A stretch of DNA of 64,000 nucleotides from Xenoacremonium recifei (lineage: Eukaryota > Ascomycota > Sordariomycetes > Hypocreales > Nectriaceae): contig WOFQ01000001.1 in NCBI GenBank assembly GCA_012184525.1, positions 2,418,001 through 2,482,000 of the forward strand, in the 5' to 3' direction. Positions 13,039 through 23,940 of this stretch are shown here, one piece after another. Made by a program: the position numbers and the translations under genes. Every line of letters starts with the position of its first letter. The first letter of the stretch is position 1. Below the pieces are notes generated by a model. It worked only from the letters and a program-made list of their open reading frames with translations, searched no databases and was not told where the DNA came from.

Positions 13039-15510
13039 ATGGCGACGCATGCCGACATCCCCCAAAATGCCTCCCTTGATATTAGAGTTGAGGATTATCT
13101 AGACGACAAACTCCAATCCACAACCGATCTTGACGATCTCAGTTCCCTGCTCGCCAATGTCGAGATCCAGCGCAACCAGCTGCAGTCGCAGCTCGACGTC
13201 GCCGTCAAAGAGCTCGCGGAAGCTCGAAGAACCACCGAAGACCGGCATGGGTCGCTCATGGCTCAGATAGACGAGTTCCAGAAGCTCCAAAAGAGCATAG
13301 ATGTCCGAGCACAGATCGCTGCCGATTCCGACGCGCCCAACGAAGCTATTCGCCGGCTGCAGCAGCCCATGAAGAAGCTAGAGACGGTCGAGTTGACACG
13401 AAAGTACTTGGTGCTGCTACAAGATGTCGAGAAGTTGCGCGCAGAAGCTCGATCGCATTTGCCCCGGGATCCCACAGCCGCGTTGCATCCATACACGAAA
13501 TTGAAGCAACTCGCGACAGAATTGAAGACTCTTCAGGGGCCCGAGTCGCTGCATCTTGTCGACTATGTCAACAATGTGACTGAATCGCTGTGGGATGAGA
13601 TGAAGAAGATAATGTCTGCTGAGCTCGAGGCCGTCCTCAAGGCGAAGGGTTGGCCAAAGATCGATCCGCACTCGCAGATGGACGACGAATGGGTGCAATG
13701 TGTCGAGAAACTCCTGGATCTCCAACTCCCAGAAGTCATGTACAGCTCTGAAGTTGTATCTCTGCTTCCCTTTGACGTCATGACTAGTATCTTCAAGGCC
13801 GAGTTCCGATATCACTTCATGAGCGACAAGCCGACTAGCAGCCCGACGGCCATGGGGGCACATTGCTTCCCATGGTTCCTTCAACTGATCGAGAAGTGGG
13901 AGGATTTCTTCCGCGATAATCTTCTCCATTTGTTGGTCTTCAAGTTCCAGGATACCCCTTTTGCCAAGAACATGGCTTATGTCGACCCCCTGGGTGCTTT
14001 CATTACTTCCATGCTTCCGGTCATGAGGGAAAAGGTGGAGCAGGTTGCGTTGGAAGCAGTCAAGAGCCCTTCGTTCCTTAGCAGCTTCATGGCTCAGATC
14101 ATGACATTCGATGAGAATATTAGACTCAAGTTCAAATACGACGGTGGTGATGCCGAATCGGGTTGGCCAGGGCTCACTACTATTGTTCTCGAAGAGCATT
14201 TCGAGACTTGGTTCAAGGCGGAGAGGGATTTCGCCCTGGAGAGATTCCAGGAGATCATGACATCTCAGGAAGCTCGCAACATCGATTATGACTATTCCGC
14301 AACCGGAAGAATGAAGCCCACATATGCTGCTGTTCGGGTAACAGACTTGCTCAGATCGATAACCACCCAATATGAGAGGGTGCGTCAGTTTAAGCACAAG
14401 ATCAGGTTTCTCATTGGCATTCAATTGGATATCTTGGACGAGTTCCACGGTCGATTGAGAGGCTCGCTGGAGGCATATCAGTCTATAACGTCGACATTGG
14501 GACGGACATTGCATGGCGTCACAAAAGAAGAGCTTGCCAGTCTCGAGGGTACTGGGGCGCTTGAAACACTCTGCAAGGTCATTGGCAGCGCGGATCATAT
14601 TTCAAATACTTTAGAGGAATGGAATGATGAAGTGGTAAGTGGCTTTACACATCATGACAACATCGATACTAACTAACGTTCACTAGTTTTTTATTCTGCT
14701 TTGGAAAGAATTGCAAAGCCGGGCCGCTAACAAGACTAACAAGGGAATGGCCATCACTCCTACCCTAACCTACGATGATATCAAGCATAGAACCTCACAG
14801 GACACAGATGACGGTGCTCTGTTCGATGAGACGGTCGATGCATACTTCCGACGCTCGCTAGCCGCCCAGGATCTCCTCATTGCTGCGTTGACCGACTCGC
14901 ATAGCAAGGCTTTCCGCCCTTACACTACTCGTGTTCAATGGACAACAATCGGCGAAACGGCTGTTTTGGGTACGTTTCTTATAAGTTTTGCTCGATTCTG
15001 TACGGAGACCTAACAATATTGATAGATGAACCCTCGCAACTTACCATCACCCCTGAACTCGACGAGCCGTTGCAGATTCTTAAACGCAACTTTGACTTCC
15101 TCATCAAAACACTATCGAGTGCAACGTTTTTCTACGTGTGGGGTATAGCTCTGCAGAAACTCCAAGACCTCCTCTGGCACGACGTCCTCCTCCGCCAGTC
15201 CTTCACCAGCCTAGGCGCAGCGCAATTCGTTCGCGACGGGACCGCCATCTTCGCCATCGTCGAGCATTTCATCCCCCCCGGGTTGAGCAAGTTTGGCATG
15301 CTGCAGGAAGGCATGCGTTTGTTGAGTCTCCCTGTTGATGTCCAGAATGGCGGAGGCATGAGCCTCAAGGAGGCGAGCGATCGGGTCTTCAAGGACAACG
15401 ACGAGGCGCGTAAGGTGCTGGAGGAGCTGGGTCTTAAGGCCATCTCGCCGCAAAATGCGCGCCAGATTCTGCAGCGGCGTGTTGAGAACAGCGAGAATAT
15501 TGAATGGTAA
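13039..15510 (+). CDS. TIP20: RINT1/Tip20 family vesicle tether (Dsl1/NRZ complex)
   Basis: Subunit of the ER tethering complex that captures COPI vesicles for Golgi-to-ER retrograde transport (Tip20 in yeast, RINT1 in animals). Exons: 13039-14634, 14687-14969, 15026-15510, giving 787 aa, the normal size. An N-terminal coiled coil (about 35-85, LANVEIQRNQLQSQLDVAVK) precedes the RINT1/Tip20 alpha-helical repeats. Diagnostic stretches include SLWDEMKKIMSAELE, HCFPWFLQLIEKWEDFF and WFKAERDFALERF. The introns are 52 and 56 nt, with an ACTAAC branch site in the first. Start is the first ATG after a leader stop, in the context AAAATGGCG. Convergent with the carrier gene: stop codons are about 200 nt apart. 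Confidence 0.93.
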
Positions 15511-15708
15511 TCAGGGTAGATCTTTGGCTATGTACAGATAAAATGCCCTGAATCTACCATTAAGTCGAAATCATGTATCCCACCGCGAGACGATTGTTGA
15601 AAACCTCCAATCCCTGCAAAGCTCGCACCGTGGTCTATCTAATCCTCAAGCAAACTTTTTTTGTTCGTTTTGTTTTCACTCCCTGACCCCCTGCCCCGAT
15701 CGGATATC

Positions 15709-16818
15709 TTAGTTGATGGCCCTCATCGTCATCTCAACAACGGCAAAAGTACCAGCGCTCACGGGCATGGCTCGCAGCAGCGTCGGACCAATGCCCTTCC
15801 AGAAGCCCCTCGCGCCCTCGGCCCGCCACACCTGTCCAACACAATCACGCATGGTACGGTACTTCTGCGTCGTGCCAAAGCCGTCCGTCTGCATCTTACT
15901 CTTGACGACATCGAAGGGGTAGCTTGCCAGCCAGAGCAGCTCGCCGGCCAGACCACCATAGAAGGCGATCTTGTAGCTGGGGACGTCCTTACGGTCGATG
16001 CCGTTGCGCGCGGCGTCCGAGTTCATCATGTACTCGAAGCCCGCGAACCACGCGCCGTACGCGAAGGCCTCACGCCAGATGGTCACAACCTCGCCGCGGT
16101 AAATGCCCCTGAGGACGCCATCGTGCGCGCCCACCTTGCGGATGCAGTCCAGGGGCCCATCGTACAGCTTCCCAGCGCCGTGAGGCTGGCTCTGGAGCCG
16201 GATACGGATGTGCTCGATAGGGCCGGAGAGGACCGAGTTGGACACACCGGCGAAGGCTCCGGCGGCCCAGTACTGGGTGTAGGAGAGCTCGCCAGGGCGG
16301 CCGGCGGTCTTGTTGCGGTCCTCGAACCAGCGGCGGGCTTGGTGGAAGGCGCCGAACTGGATGGAGACGCAGGCGCCGATGCCGATTAGGGGCGTGAGAG
16401 TGCCCTTGTAGAAGGCGAGGGCACCCTCGTTCTTGTAGATGGAAGTTGCCGCGTTGAGGGCGGAGGAGTACTGGTTGGAGGTTTGAAGGCGGACTTTGAC
16501 AATGTCAAAGGGCTGGCCTGTTGGAGTATGTTAGTGAAAATGAACTTGAGTAATCTCATCTGTGGGAGTCAAATCAACATAGGTCTCATATTGACCGACC
16601 ACATGTTGGCACTTGCGGACATGTGATTGGGAATGGATCTTTCTGCATCTCAGATGTCCGTCTCAATATGCGTTGTGATAACAAGAGACACTTGTCTTGG
16701 GACCTCCCACGATCCATCGACCGATCCAAATGCGTCCAAAATCCCACTCTCACATACCAATCAAGACCTGCGCGATACCTCCAACAGCACCGGAAAATAG
16801 GTCCTTGGCCGTCTGCAT
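15709..16818 (-). CDS. YMC1: Mitochondrial carrier protein, Ymc1/Ymc2-like
   Basis: Inner-membrane solute carrier of the SLC25 family, 289 aa. Exons: 16818-16758 and 16517-15709, joined by a 240-nt intron, among the longest in the window. Exon 1 gives MQTAKDLFSGAVGG. The three tandem repeats are visible through their signatures: GQPFDIVKVRLQT in repeat 1, SGPIEHIRIRLQSQ in repeat 2, where the usual PxD is replaced by PIEH as in Ymc1-type carriers, and SYPFDVVKSKMQT in repeat 3. Yeast Ymc1/2 are linked to glycine/glutamate-related transport. The substrate here is inferred only from that similarity. Repeat 2 ends YRGEVVTIWREAFAYG and repeat 3 ends GFWKGIGPTLLRAMPVSAG, both conserved carrier patterns. 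Confidence 0.9.
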
Positions 16819-17575
16819 GGCGCCCCCCTTGTGTTCAGTGTGCTCCAGCTCAGCAGCTTCCATCGTGCCCCTTCTGCCCCACGCCTTATCAACGAGCCTC
16901 TATGTGTCGCTGAAGTGCTCCAGGAGGGATCAGGAGATCAATTAAAATAAAAGAGGCGCGGACTAGAGGCAGGACTCGACGAAAGACTTGCAATTACGAG
17001 AAATACAATTGGAATCAAAGAGGTCGGTGAGTGAGAGCCCTGAGATATCAAAAGTCTGGGGTTGCGGAGGGACTCTGACAAATGGCGTGCTTGCATAACA
17101 AAGCCCGTTACCGGCGATAACGGTGCTTATACCGGGGCTATACTGATACTGAAGCGTTTTCTTTGTTCTTAAGAGGACCGCCGCCGCCCAGATGCGGGCT
17201 TCTCCGTCCAGATATGCGACTAAACAGTGTTTGTGACCGCCCAAACCGCAGCTACCCTATCTGGGATCCATTCGTTCTCCGCATTGAGGCCGATGGTCCG
17301 GGTTGATAGCGGATGTCGCGCGTATTCTCCGAACTTGGTAGGTTTTTGAAAGACCTGGCTACAGACTTGGCGGCTCGGATTCAGCGTATATTTGTCCAAG
17401 AATTGATTCAATGAGGTATCATTGTCGATGCCTGTGAAGACTATTCCCACTGGCAAACACCGGCCTTCTCAACAGCCATGGCTCGTGAGAGGGTCTAGGG
17501 CTATCTAAGCGGACTGTCGCCTCCGTTTCTAGGTAGACGCGGACTCCCAGCACCCCTCCCCCTCGCCTTTTTTCA
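16819..17575. promoter_or_regulatory. Intergenic region upstream of the carrier gene
   Basis: About 750 nt between the carrier start codon and the COG3 stop codon, both genes on the minus strand. It probably holds the carrier promoter. No coding sequence or RNA gene was recognised. Confidence 0.45.
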
Positions 17576-20112
17576 TTAGTACCGCCTGACGGTGCTTTTT
17601 GTCCCGTCCTTTGCTTCCGTCTGCGCCCGCGCGTTAAGCTCAATTGCCTCCTTCAGCCGACCGATGACTTCGGGCTGGTTGCTGAAAGCCGTTTGTAAGA
17701 TCTTATCGAGCTCAGACTCTACCTGGGCAATAGGTTTGGCGCCCGTCTTCCTACTCCGGGCATCGTTGATGAGCGGACCCCATCTTTGAGTGAACGCATA
17801 GATAGACTGCCGCAAAAGCTCATCTAATTGCTCATTCATGTCTTCAACCGTCAACGTCTTCGCGGTCACAGATGGGGCACCGCGAGACCAGAGCGAGCCT
17901 CCCACTATGCTCGAGAAGAAACCGACCAAGTTCTGCGGGCTGAGAGAGTCCCAGATATGTGTAAAGTGCTGCATGGATGGCGTGTGATTTCTGATGTCGC
18001 CGATTTCAAGCGAGACCAGTTCGTTCTTGATGATCAACAGGTTTTTGACCACAAATAGGTCAGGGTCCGTCTCTGACTTCATATACTTCATCCTTGCCTC
18101 TGCCTTCTGCAAGATTTGGATCGTTTCTCTTACAATCTTGAACACAATGGGACTATTCTTGGCCTGAACCAATGTTAGCTGAGATCTAGAAGCGAGCTCG
18201 CCTTGAAACTTACAGATCTCTCTTTCGGCATACAATGTTCGTACATCGCTAGCAACTTAATTGCTTGTTTGACAGGACCGTAGGCATTCGAGGATGACAC
18301 ACCACCCACCACTGGTCCAATCTTGAGAGCACTGTCTTGCAGTGGAGCTTTGGTTATTGACTTTGTGATCTCAGTCTCGAACCCATTGTCAACGATAGGC
18401 CAGAAATGCTCCACGAGGAGTCGAGAGGCATACTCCTTGCATTTCTTGAAATATGGCGATTCGATGTCGTCGATATCTCCCCCAAAATACTCATTCATGA
18501 GCCACCCCGTAATATTACATATAATTTGGAGCGGAGATGTAGACAGGACACTCTGCAGGTTTGTGGCAACTGGGGACAAATGCCCAGGATGTGTCATGGT
18601 AGTGTTGATCGTCTTGAGATACTGGAAGGCGGAATCTGGAACCGAAGTCCAAGCAGGCTCCAAATCAAACAGTTTCAGAAACACGTTTTCTTCGTTGTAC
18701 ATCCGCTCAAAGCACTGTTTGATAAAGTTTCGCGACGCTGTTTCGGCGGACAGGCTCTTGACCTCCTTCTGAAACTCTGCTATATCGGCCTGCGCTAGAG
18801 CCTTGAGATCTCGATCTCTGGTCGTAAGATGCATGTGGAAAATGTTGTTTGCAGTGTTCTGGTATATGTCAAAGTGCGTACAAGCTTCATTTCGCTTTCC
18901 ATACAAGTCATATGCGCGGCGAACGACCCTGTGAATATTGGGGATTAGGGAATATGAGTCAAGCATCATCTCTTGGAAACGGCCATAAGCGAGAGCATGG
19001 CGAGCTGATTCGGATTTTGTCGCCGCGATTTGCCGTCCAATGTCTGACGACACCTTCTCCAGCTGCTTCTTATAGCCGTGCTCGAGAAGGGCCAAGGCCT
19101 TTGTGAGAAGGGCATTATATCGAGCAAGGTACGTCTCACGGTCGCGGTAGGTTTCCTAATATTCTTTAGCCGTTTGAAAATAAAGTTGTGAAAGACGTTA
19201 CCCACGTGATTCTCCATAAATTCAATGCACGCATCGATATTCTCGATCATCTCCCCGAACTGATCATCGTCGACCAACCGCCCAGCCCCAGGGGCATTGA
19301 GACGCCTCGTAGCGGTATCGAGATAGGCATAATAATACAAATCAGTGCCCACTTTATCCGCCAGCGTCTCAAGACGGCTTTGTTCTGACACTAGGTCTTC
19401 GCATTGCGCTTGGAACGACGATGTCTGCGTTTCGACCGACTGAAAGGAGTTCGACAACGAGGTAAGAAGCTTTAGAGCGGCGTCGGTGTCGTCGATTAGA
19501 CCGTCGAGATGGCGTTCCGTGAGGGCAAGTTGATCCTGATAGAGCCTATACACCATCAGCGTGATCATTCTAGACTGAGAGGCTGGGAACTAACAAGTAT
19601 TCTTGCTGACTGGCGTCGATCAATTGTTCGTCGTAGGATGACAGGCTGTGTTCATTCTCGCTTTCGATTTCCAGTTTGTGCTCAGGAAGAGCCAAAGCTT
19701 CTCGCGTTCGACCCCTTTTCCGTATTATGTTGTGCCCCCATCTTTGACTTTTGGAGAGTTGTGCTTGAGTCGTCCCCTTAGACAGTCTCGAGTATTTCAA
19801 GTCGGAATACGAGTTCGGTCGACGGAGAAGCGTGGGCTCAGGGGGGCCGTTATCCTCTTCGATGTCTTCGTAAACATTCGCCAAGGGCACCGTGACTTCG
19901 GTGCCTTTATCCGTTCCCTAAGACACGTTTGGTGAGCTGGGGGTTCCGAGTTGGTGGGGTGAAGGAGGGGAGGGCGTATTCAGGGGACAAACATTGGGTT
20001 GCTGGAGTAGGGACTCTTTCCGGCGATGCCCAGGCCCCTGACTGCTGGAATGACCCTTCTTGGTGGTGGCGATCTCGGGTACAAAGCTGTACCACGAGGA
20101 GTCCTCGTACAT
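17576..20112 (-). CDS. COG3: Conserved oligomeric Golgi complex subunit 3 (Sec34)
   Basis: Lobe A subunit of the COG tethering complex for intra-Golgi retrograde traffic. Exons: 20112-19993, 19917-19595, 19545-19206, 19155-18214, 18163-17576, giving 770 aa. Introns are 75, 49, 50 and 50 nt. An in-frame TAG at about 19919-19921 is removed by intron 1 (donor GTTTGT). The sequence begins MYEDSSWYSFVPE and then has a charged linker with RRKESLLQQP. The Cog3/Sec34 coiled coil runs about 130-260 (YQDQLALTERHLDGL, LVSEQSRLETLADKVG). A helical CATCHR body follows, including RFQEMMLDSYSLIPN. The third intron requires the GTGGGT donor at 19205; the nearby GTAACG donor would break the frame. The frame upstream of the chosen ATG stays open, so the protein may start further out (see findings). 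Head-to-head with the RCC1 gene. Confidence 0.88.
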
Positions 20113-20507
20113 GATGCCGCGAAGGTCTGGGGAAGCTGTAGTCGGTCCTTCAAGTCAAGACCTCTAAAAGCCACCTTCGCGCGAGAACGGGTCGTAGGGG
20201 TCGGAAGTGGAAGCTCCGCGTGCCGATGGCGGGACAGCTTGATTCCCGTCTAGAAAGGCGGGGCCGGGCGCACGGGCATCAAACGGTAAGACGGTAAGGT
20301 ACGTACCTCCTCGACAGGGATGTTCCGTTCCAGCTGTTTGACTCGCGGGAGCTCTCAGCCAAAAGAATTTTGCTTAGCCTGTATGACCTCACGACCTCCC
20401 CCATTAGTCGCCTCCTTCGGTAAACCCATCAGCGGATTGTCGACGGCAGACACGATCAATGAATCTCCATTGAGCCTCGGACAGAGCCTGAGACTCCTCT
20501 TGCAGCC
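20113..20507. promoter_or_regulatory. Bidirectional promoter, COG3 / FMP25
   Basis: The 395 bp between the two divergent start codons. Part of it (about 20113-20370) stays open in the COG3 frame apart from one short interruption and may be transcribed as a COG3 leader or first exon. Confidence 0.45.
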
Positions 20508-22301
20508 ATGAACGCTTCTCGGACTACTGTTGGGCGAGCCGTCCTTCGCCCACGAAACCCCAGCACCCGCAACATCCTAAACTCACAGCGCCAATGGCCT
20601 CGATATAGCTCCGATGGACCACCTCCCACCCCCCGCCGAAGAGGAGGCAAGTACATCGGCTTCGCAACCATCTTTGGAGTGGCAGCTGCTGGAGCCTATT
20701 ACTACCCAAAGCTGAAGGAGCAGTTCAGCACACCGGAGGCATCGGAGCGGCCCAAGAAGAAGGCAGAGCTTGAATTCGAACAACCCAGGAAGAAGGTTGA
20801 GACGAAGGAGGAGTATCGTGACCTCATAAGCTCGCAGCACTTGCAGCTCAAGAACAGCTGGGAGCATCCTGGAGTGTACGTGTGGGGTTCCAACTCTGGC
20901 AAGGTCGTTGACCCAAACTCCAACGACAAATATGTCAAGTTGCCTCGGCGCTTGACTTACTTTGACGATCAACTTCTTCGGGATCTGAAGCTCACTCAAA
21001 CATTTGGTGCCGCCGTCACCGAAAAGGGCGACCTTGTTCAATGGGGATTGGGGTTCTCCAAGGCTGATCCTTCTCCGGTGCCCACGCTCAAAGGCAAAGA
21101 CATCGTCAAGATTGATGTGTCAATGGACCGAATCATCGCACTATCTCGGAAAGGGGATGTTTACTCAATTCCCTCTTCGCGTGATGACCAAGAGGGTGGT
21201 CTTAAAGAGGAGCAAGTCAAGACGTCGTGGTCCTTCTGGAGCAGCTCACCTACAAAGGAAGACATCCACTTTCGAAACCTGACGCCCTCTGGCCTTGCTC
21301 GAGGCGAGCGCGTTACCGACATATGCAGTGGACAAGAGCATTGCCTCATCTTGACCAACAAGAATCGGGTCTTCTCTGCTGCGTCCAGTGCTCTTGAGTT
21401 TCCTTCGAAGGGCCAGATGGGTATTCCAGGCTTGAGCTGGGGAAACCGACCCAAGGGTCCTTATGATCAACCACATGAGATTATGGCACTCAAGGGGTTC
21501 GAGGTCAGCCAAATTGCAGCGGGAGACTTCCACTCGGTCATTCTGGATAAAGCTGGACGGATCTTCACCTTTGGCGACAACGCATTCGGACAGCTGGGCT
21601 TTGACACCGATTATGGCCTGTCCCTTCTCGACACGCCCACGATGATGCCCCTCAGCAAACTCTACGGAAACACCGGCCTGGTTCCGCATGTGACATCCAT
21701 CGCGGCCGGTGGCACAAACACCTTTTTAACCGTTGATGCGAAAGCCCCGATGGTCCATCCGGACCTCCATAGCCTGGCACCAGCGAAGCGCATCCCTCCC
21801 ACAACCTCGGATCTCTGGGCTTGCGGCCAGGGTGTGTACGGTACGCTTGGGAACGGGCGATGGTCTCACGTTTCGGCGAAGCCCACCAAAATTAAGAGTT
21901 TGTCGTCTTTGTTCGAATTCAACGAGAAGACAAACATGATGAACCCCATCAAGATCAAGTCCCTGTCTATTGGGTCGACTCATTGCTCTGCCATCATGGA
22001 CAACGTCACGGAAACGTCCATCTCCGCCAGCGGTACAGAGAACGAGACGAACTGGGGTGCAGACGTCCTCTTCTGGGGCGGAAACGAACATTACCAACTG
22101 GGTACGGGCAAGCGGACGAACATGAACACGCCTACGTACATCGGGGCATTAGACGGCGAGCCGAAGAGCGACTTCCACAGGCTGTGCGTGGCACCGCGCA
22201 AGACGCTTCGGATCGGCGAAGGCGGCAAGGGACGAAAGGTGACGCTGGAGCAAAAGGTCGAGTGCGGCAAATTTGTGACGGGCGTGTATTCGGCTGTATG
22301 A
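20508..22301 (+). CDS. FMP25: Mitochondrial RCC1-repeat protein, Fmp25-like (complex III biogenesis)
   Basis: Single-exon gene, 597 aa. In yeast, Fmp25 is a mitochondrial inner-membrane protein with RCC1-type repeats linked to cytochrome bc1 complex assembly. The N-terminus is Arg/Ser-rich without acidic residues until after residue 30, as expected for a mitochondrial presequence. It is followed by a TM segment (about 48-66, YIGFATIFGVAAAGAYYY). The RCC1-like blades are recognisable as YVWGSNSGKVVD, LVQWGLGF, IFTFGDNAFGQLGFD, LWACGQGVYGTLGNG and LFWGGNEHYQLGTG, forming a seven-bladed propeller that faces one side of the membrane. ATG at 20508 is the first in frame. No intron signal is needed. 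Gene symbol is by similarity to the family. Confidence 0.88.
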   Translation: MNASRTTVGRAVLRPRNPSTRNILNSQRQWPRYSSDGPPPTPRRRGGKYIGFATIFGVAAAGAYYYPKLKEQFSTPEASERPKKKAELEFEQPRKKVETKEEYRDLISSQHLQLKNSWEHPGVYVWGSNSGKVVDPNSNDKYVKLPRRLTYFDDQLLRDLKLTQTFGAAVTEKGDLVQWGLGFSKADPSPVPTLKGKDIVKIDVSMDRIIALSRKGDVYSIPSSRDDQEGGLKEEQVKTSWSFWSSSPTKEDIHFRNLTPSGLARGERVTDICSGQEHCLILTNKNRVFSAASSALEFPSKGQMGIPGLSWGNRPKGPYDQPHEIMALKGFEVSQIAAGDFHSVILDKAGRIFTFGDNAFGQLGFDTDYGLSLLDTPTMMPLSKLYGNTGLVPHVTSIAAGGTNTFLTVDAKAPMVHPDLHSLAPAKRIPPTTSDLWACGQGVYGTLGNGRWSHVSAKPTKIKSLSSLFEFNEKTNMMNPIKIKSLSIGSTHCSAIMDNVTETSISASGTENETNWGADVLFWGGNEHYQLGTGKRTNMNTPTYIGALDGEPKSDFHRLCVAPRKTLRIGEGGKGRKVTLEQKVECGKFVTGVYSAV

Positions 22302-23940
22302 AGGGGTCAGAAACCGGTGATGACATGTACCAATTTGTTGTAAGATATCCTCGATATACGGATGAAGGCTTTGGGAGGTCGGCGGAACAGGAGGATGACA
22401 CGATTTTCGATCTGACGGGAGGCGTTTCTTGGGGACTTGAACCATTCATCTCTGCCCCGTTGTATTATACAAACCTACTTAGGGTAATCTACTATGTGCG
22501 AATATACGGGCTTAGTTGTATTTCTGGTCATCTGACAAGTTGCGCTTATCTCGTGCTTCCTGTCTGTCTCAGAAAGACGACCTCAGATGGTCACCGGTTC
22601 TGCACATTGGGGGTGAGGCTGCCTCGTGCTCAATGTCTTAAGCTTCAAGTGCCAATCGCATAGCGCAGAGGGTTCGCTGAGATCCGTCACCAGCCAATGG
22701 CGGCAGGGTTTCTTTTTTTAGACGCATCATCTGCACCAACGGGGACAGGGTATGGTCGCAGGGCTGGCCATGACAACGGAAACAGACACGACACAGGGGA
22801 CGCAGCGATGAGTCTCGAGTCTCGCTCGAGTCGAGGCCTCGATGCCAATAATCCTCAGACTACCTAGCACTCGGCTGCCGCACTAAAGCGCTAGCAACGT
22901 CGAATCCAGGCGCCACAGAGTCAGGCAGCTGTCAGGGCATGATCAGGATCCGTCAGTGGCGGCGCTGCTGCTGCTGCTGAAGAAATTCCACCCGACGGGC
23001 TGGATCTGACGGGCCAAACTCCACTGTCAGGGATTTGGTTCTGGGCCTGCAGCGTGACAGCGTTAATTATTTAATTATTATTAGTGACTGACGGTTGAGT
23101 CTATAGTTCTGTTCTCCGCAGCGCGGTGGATGGTTAGTCGTGAGGTGCGGCAGCTGTAACGCAGAATTCTGTAGAACCTGAACGACTAGAAAATAGAAAA
23201 AGATGAAGGCCTGAGGTGCGCAACTATGCCTCAAAGATTGAGGGGATGACTTAATAATAGCAGGCGTCTGTCTGTCTCCGCCCATTAACGCTGGACCCTA
23301 CTCAGGTCTTGTGCCTACCCTCCCCAAACCATCATCATACCTGACTCTATTCCTGTTTTCGCTTATTCCATTCGAGTTACGCCCCCCCTTTCCATCCATT
23401 TTTGCATTGCTGCTCCCATTTAATTCCGGGAGGCCGATTCAGGACGAACCTGGCGCCTCCCACACTCTCATCTCATCGTCTTTCGCCTCCCCCTTTGGCC
23501 CGGCCTTGTCTCGTCTCGCCTCGCCTCGTCCCGTCCCTCCCCTGTGCTTCGCTTCTCGCCCCCTTTGCTCCCTTCTTCTCTCGACACGGACCTATTGCTG
23601 CCCTCGTTCGGCCAAAGCACGCCAAAGATCGCCGGGCCAGAGGGCTCTTGCGCTGCTAGCGACATCCCGCATCCGCTCCCGCTTTGTCTTTCGCAGCCCG
23701 ACCCCCGAGATCGCCTCAACTCCCTTCTCCCTATACCTCACCTCCGAATACTGTTTTACCGTGGACAGCTTCGCGCCCGCTGGTCTGCGTCTTCCTGTAT
23801 CCTACTTACGTGGGGCTTCTCGAGCTTTCCGTCGGTGGCCTCCTCGGCGACCCGTGGCCATCTTTTGCCCCGGACATTCATTCGCCTCTGCTCGTCTCCC
23901 AGTACTCCCTCCCGCGCATCCTCGCCGCTCAGCGCCACCC
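22302..23940. other. Intergenic region with long pyrimidine-rich leader of the PTP gene
   Basis: The first 1 kb contains a CTG run (about 22970-22980) and an AT-rich patch (23062-23085), with no gene seen. From about 23310 to 23940 the + strand is strongly C/T-rich and stays open in the PTP frame but has no ATG. It is read here as a long 5' leader. Confidence 0.5.

Noticed and set aside
13417..14598. 393-codon minus-strand open frame
   Set aside because: Complete antisense shadow of the RINT1/Tip20 exon 1, which has strong family motifs on the + strand.
19919..19921. In-frame TAG in COG3 suggesting a pseudogene
   Set aside because: It falls in a 75-nt intron with GTTTGT donor and TTAG acceptor whose removal joins QQPN to GTDKGTEV in frame.
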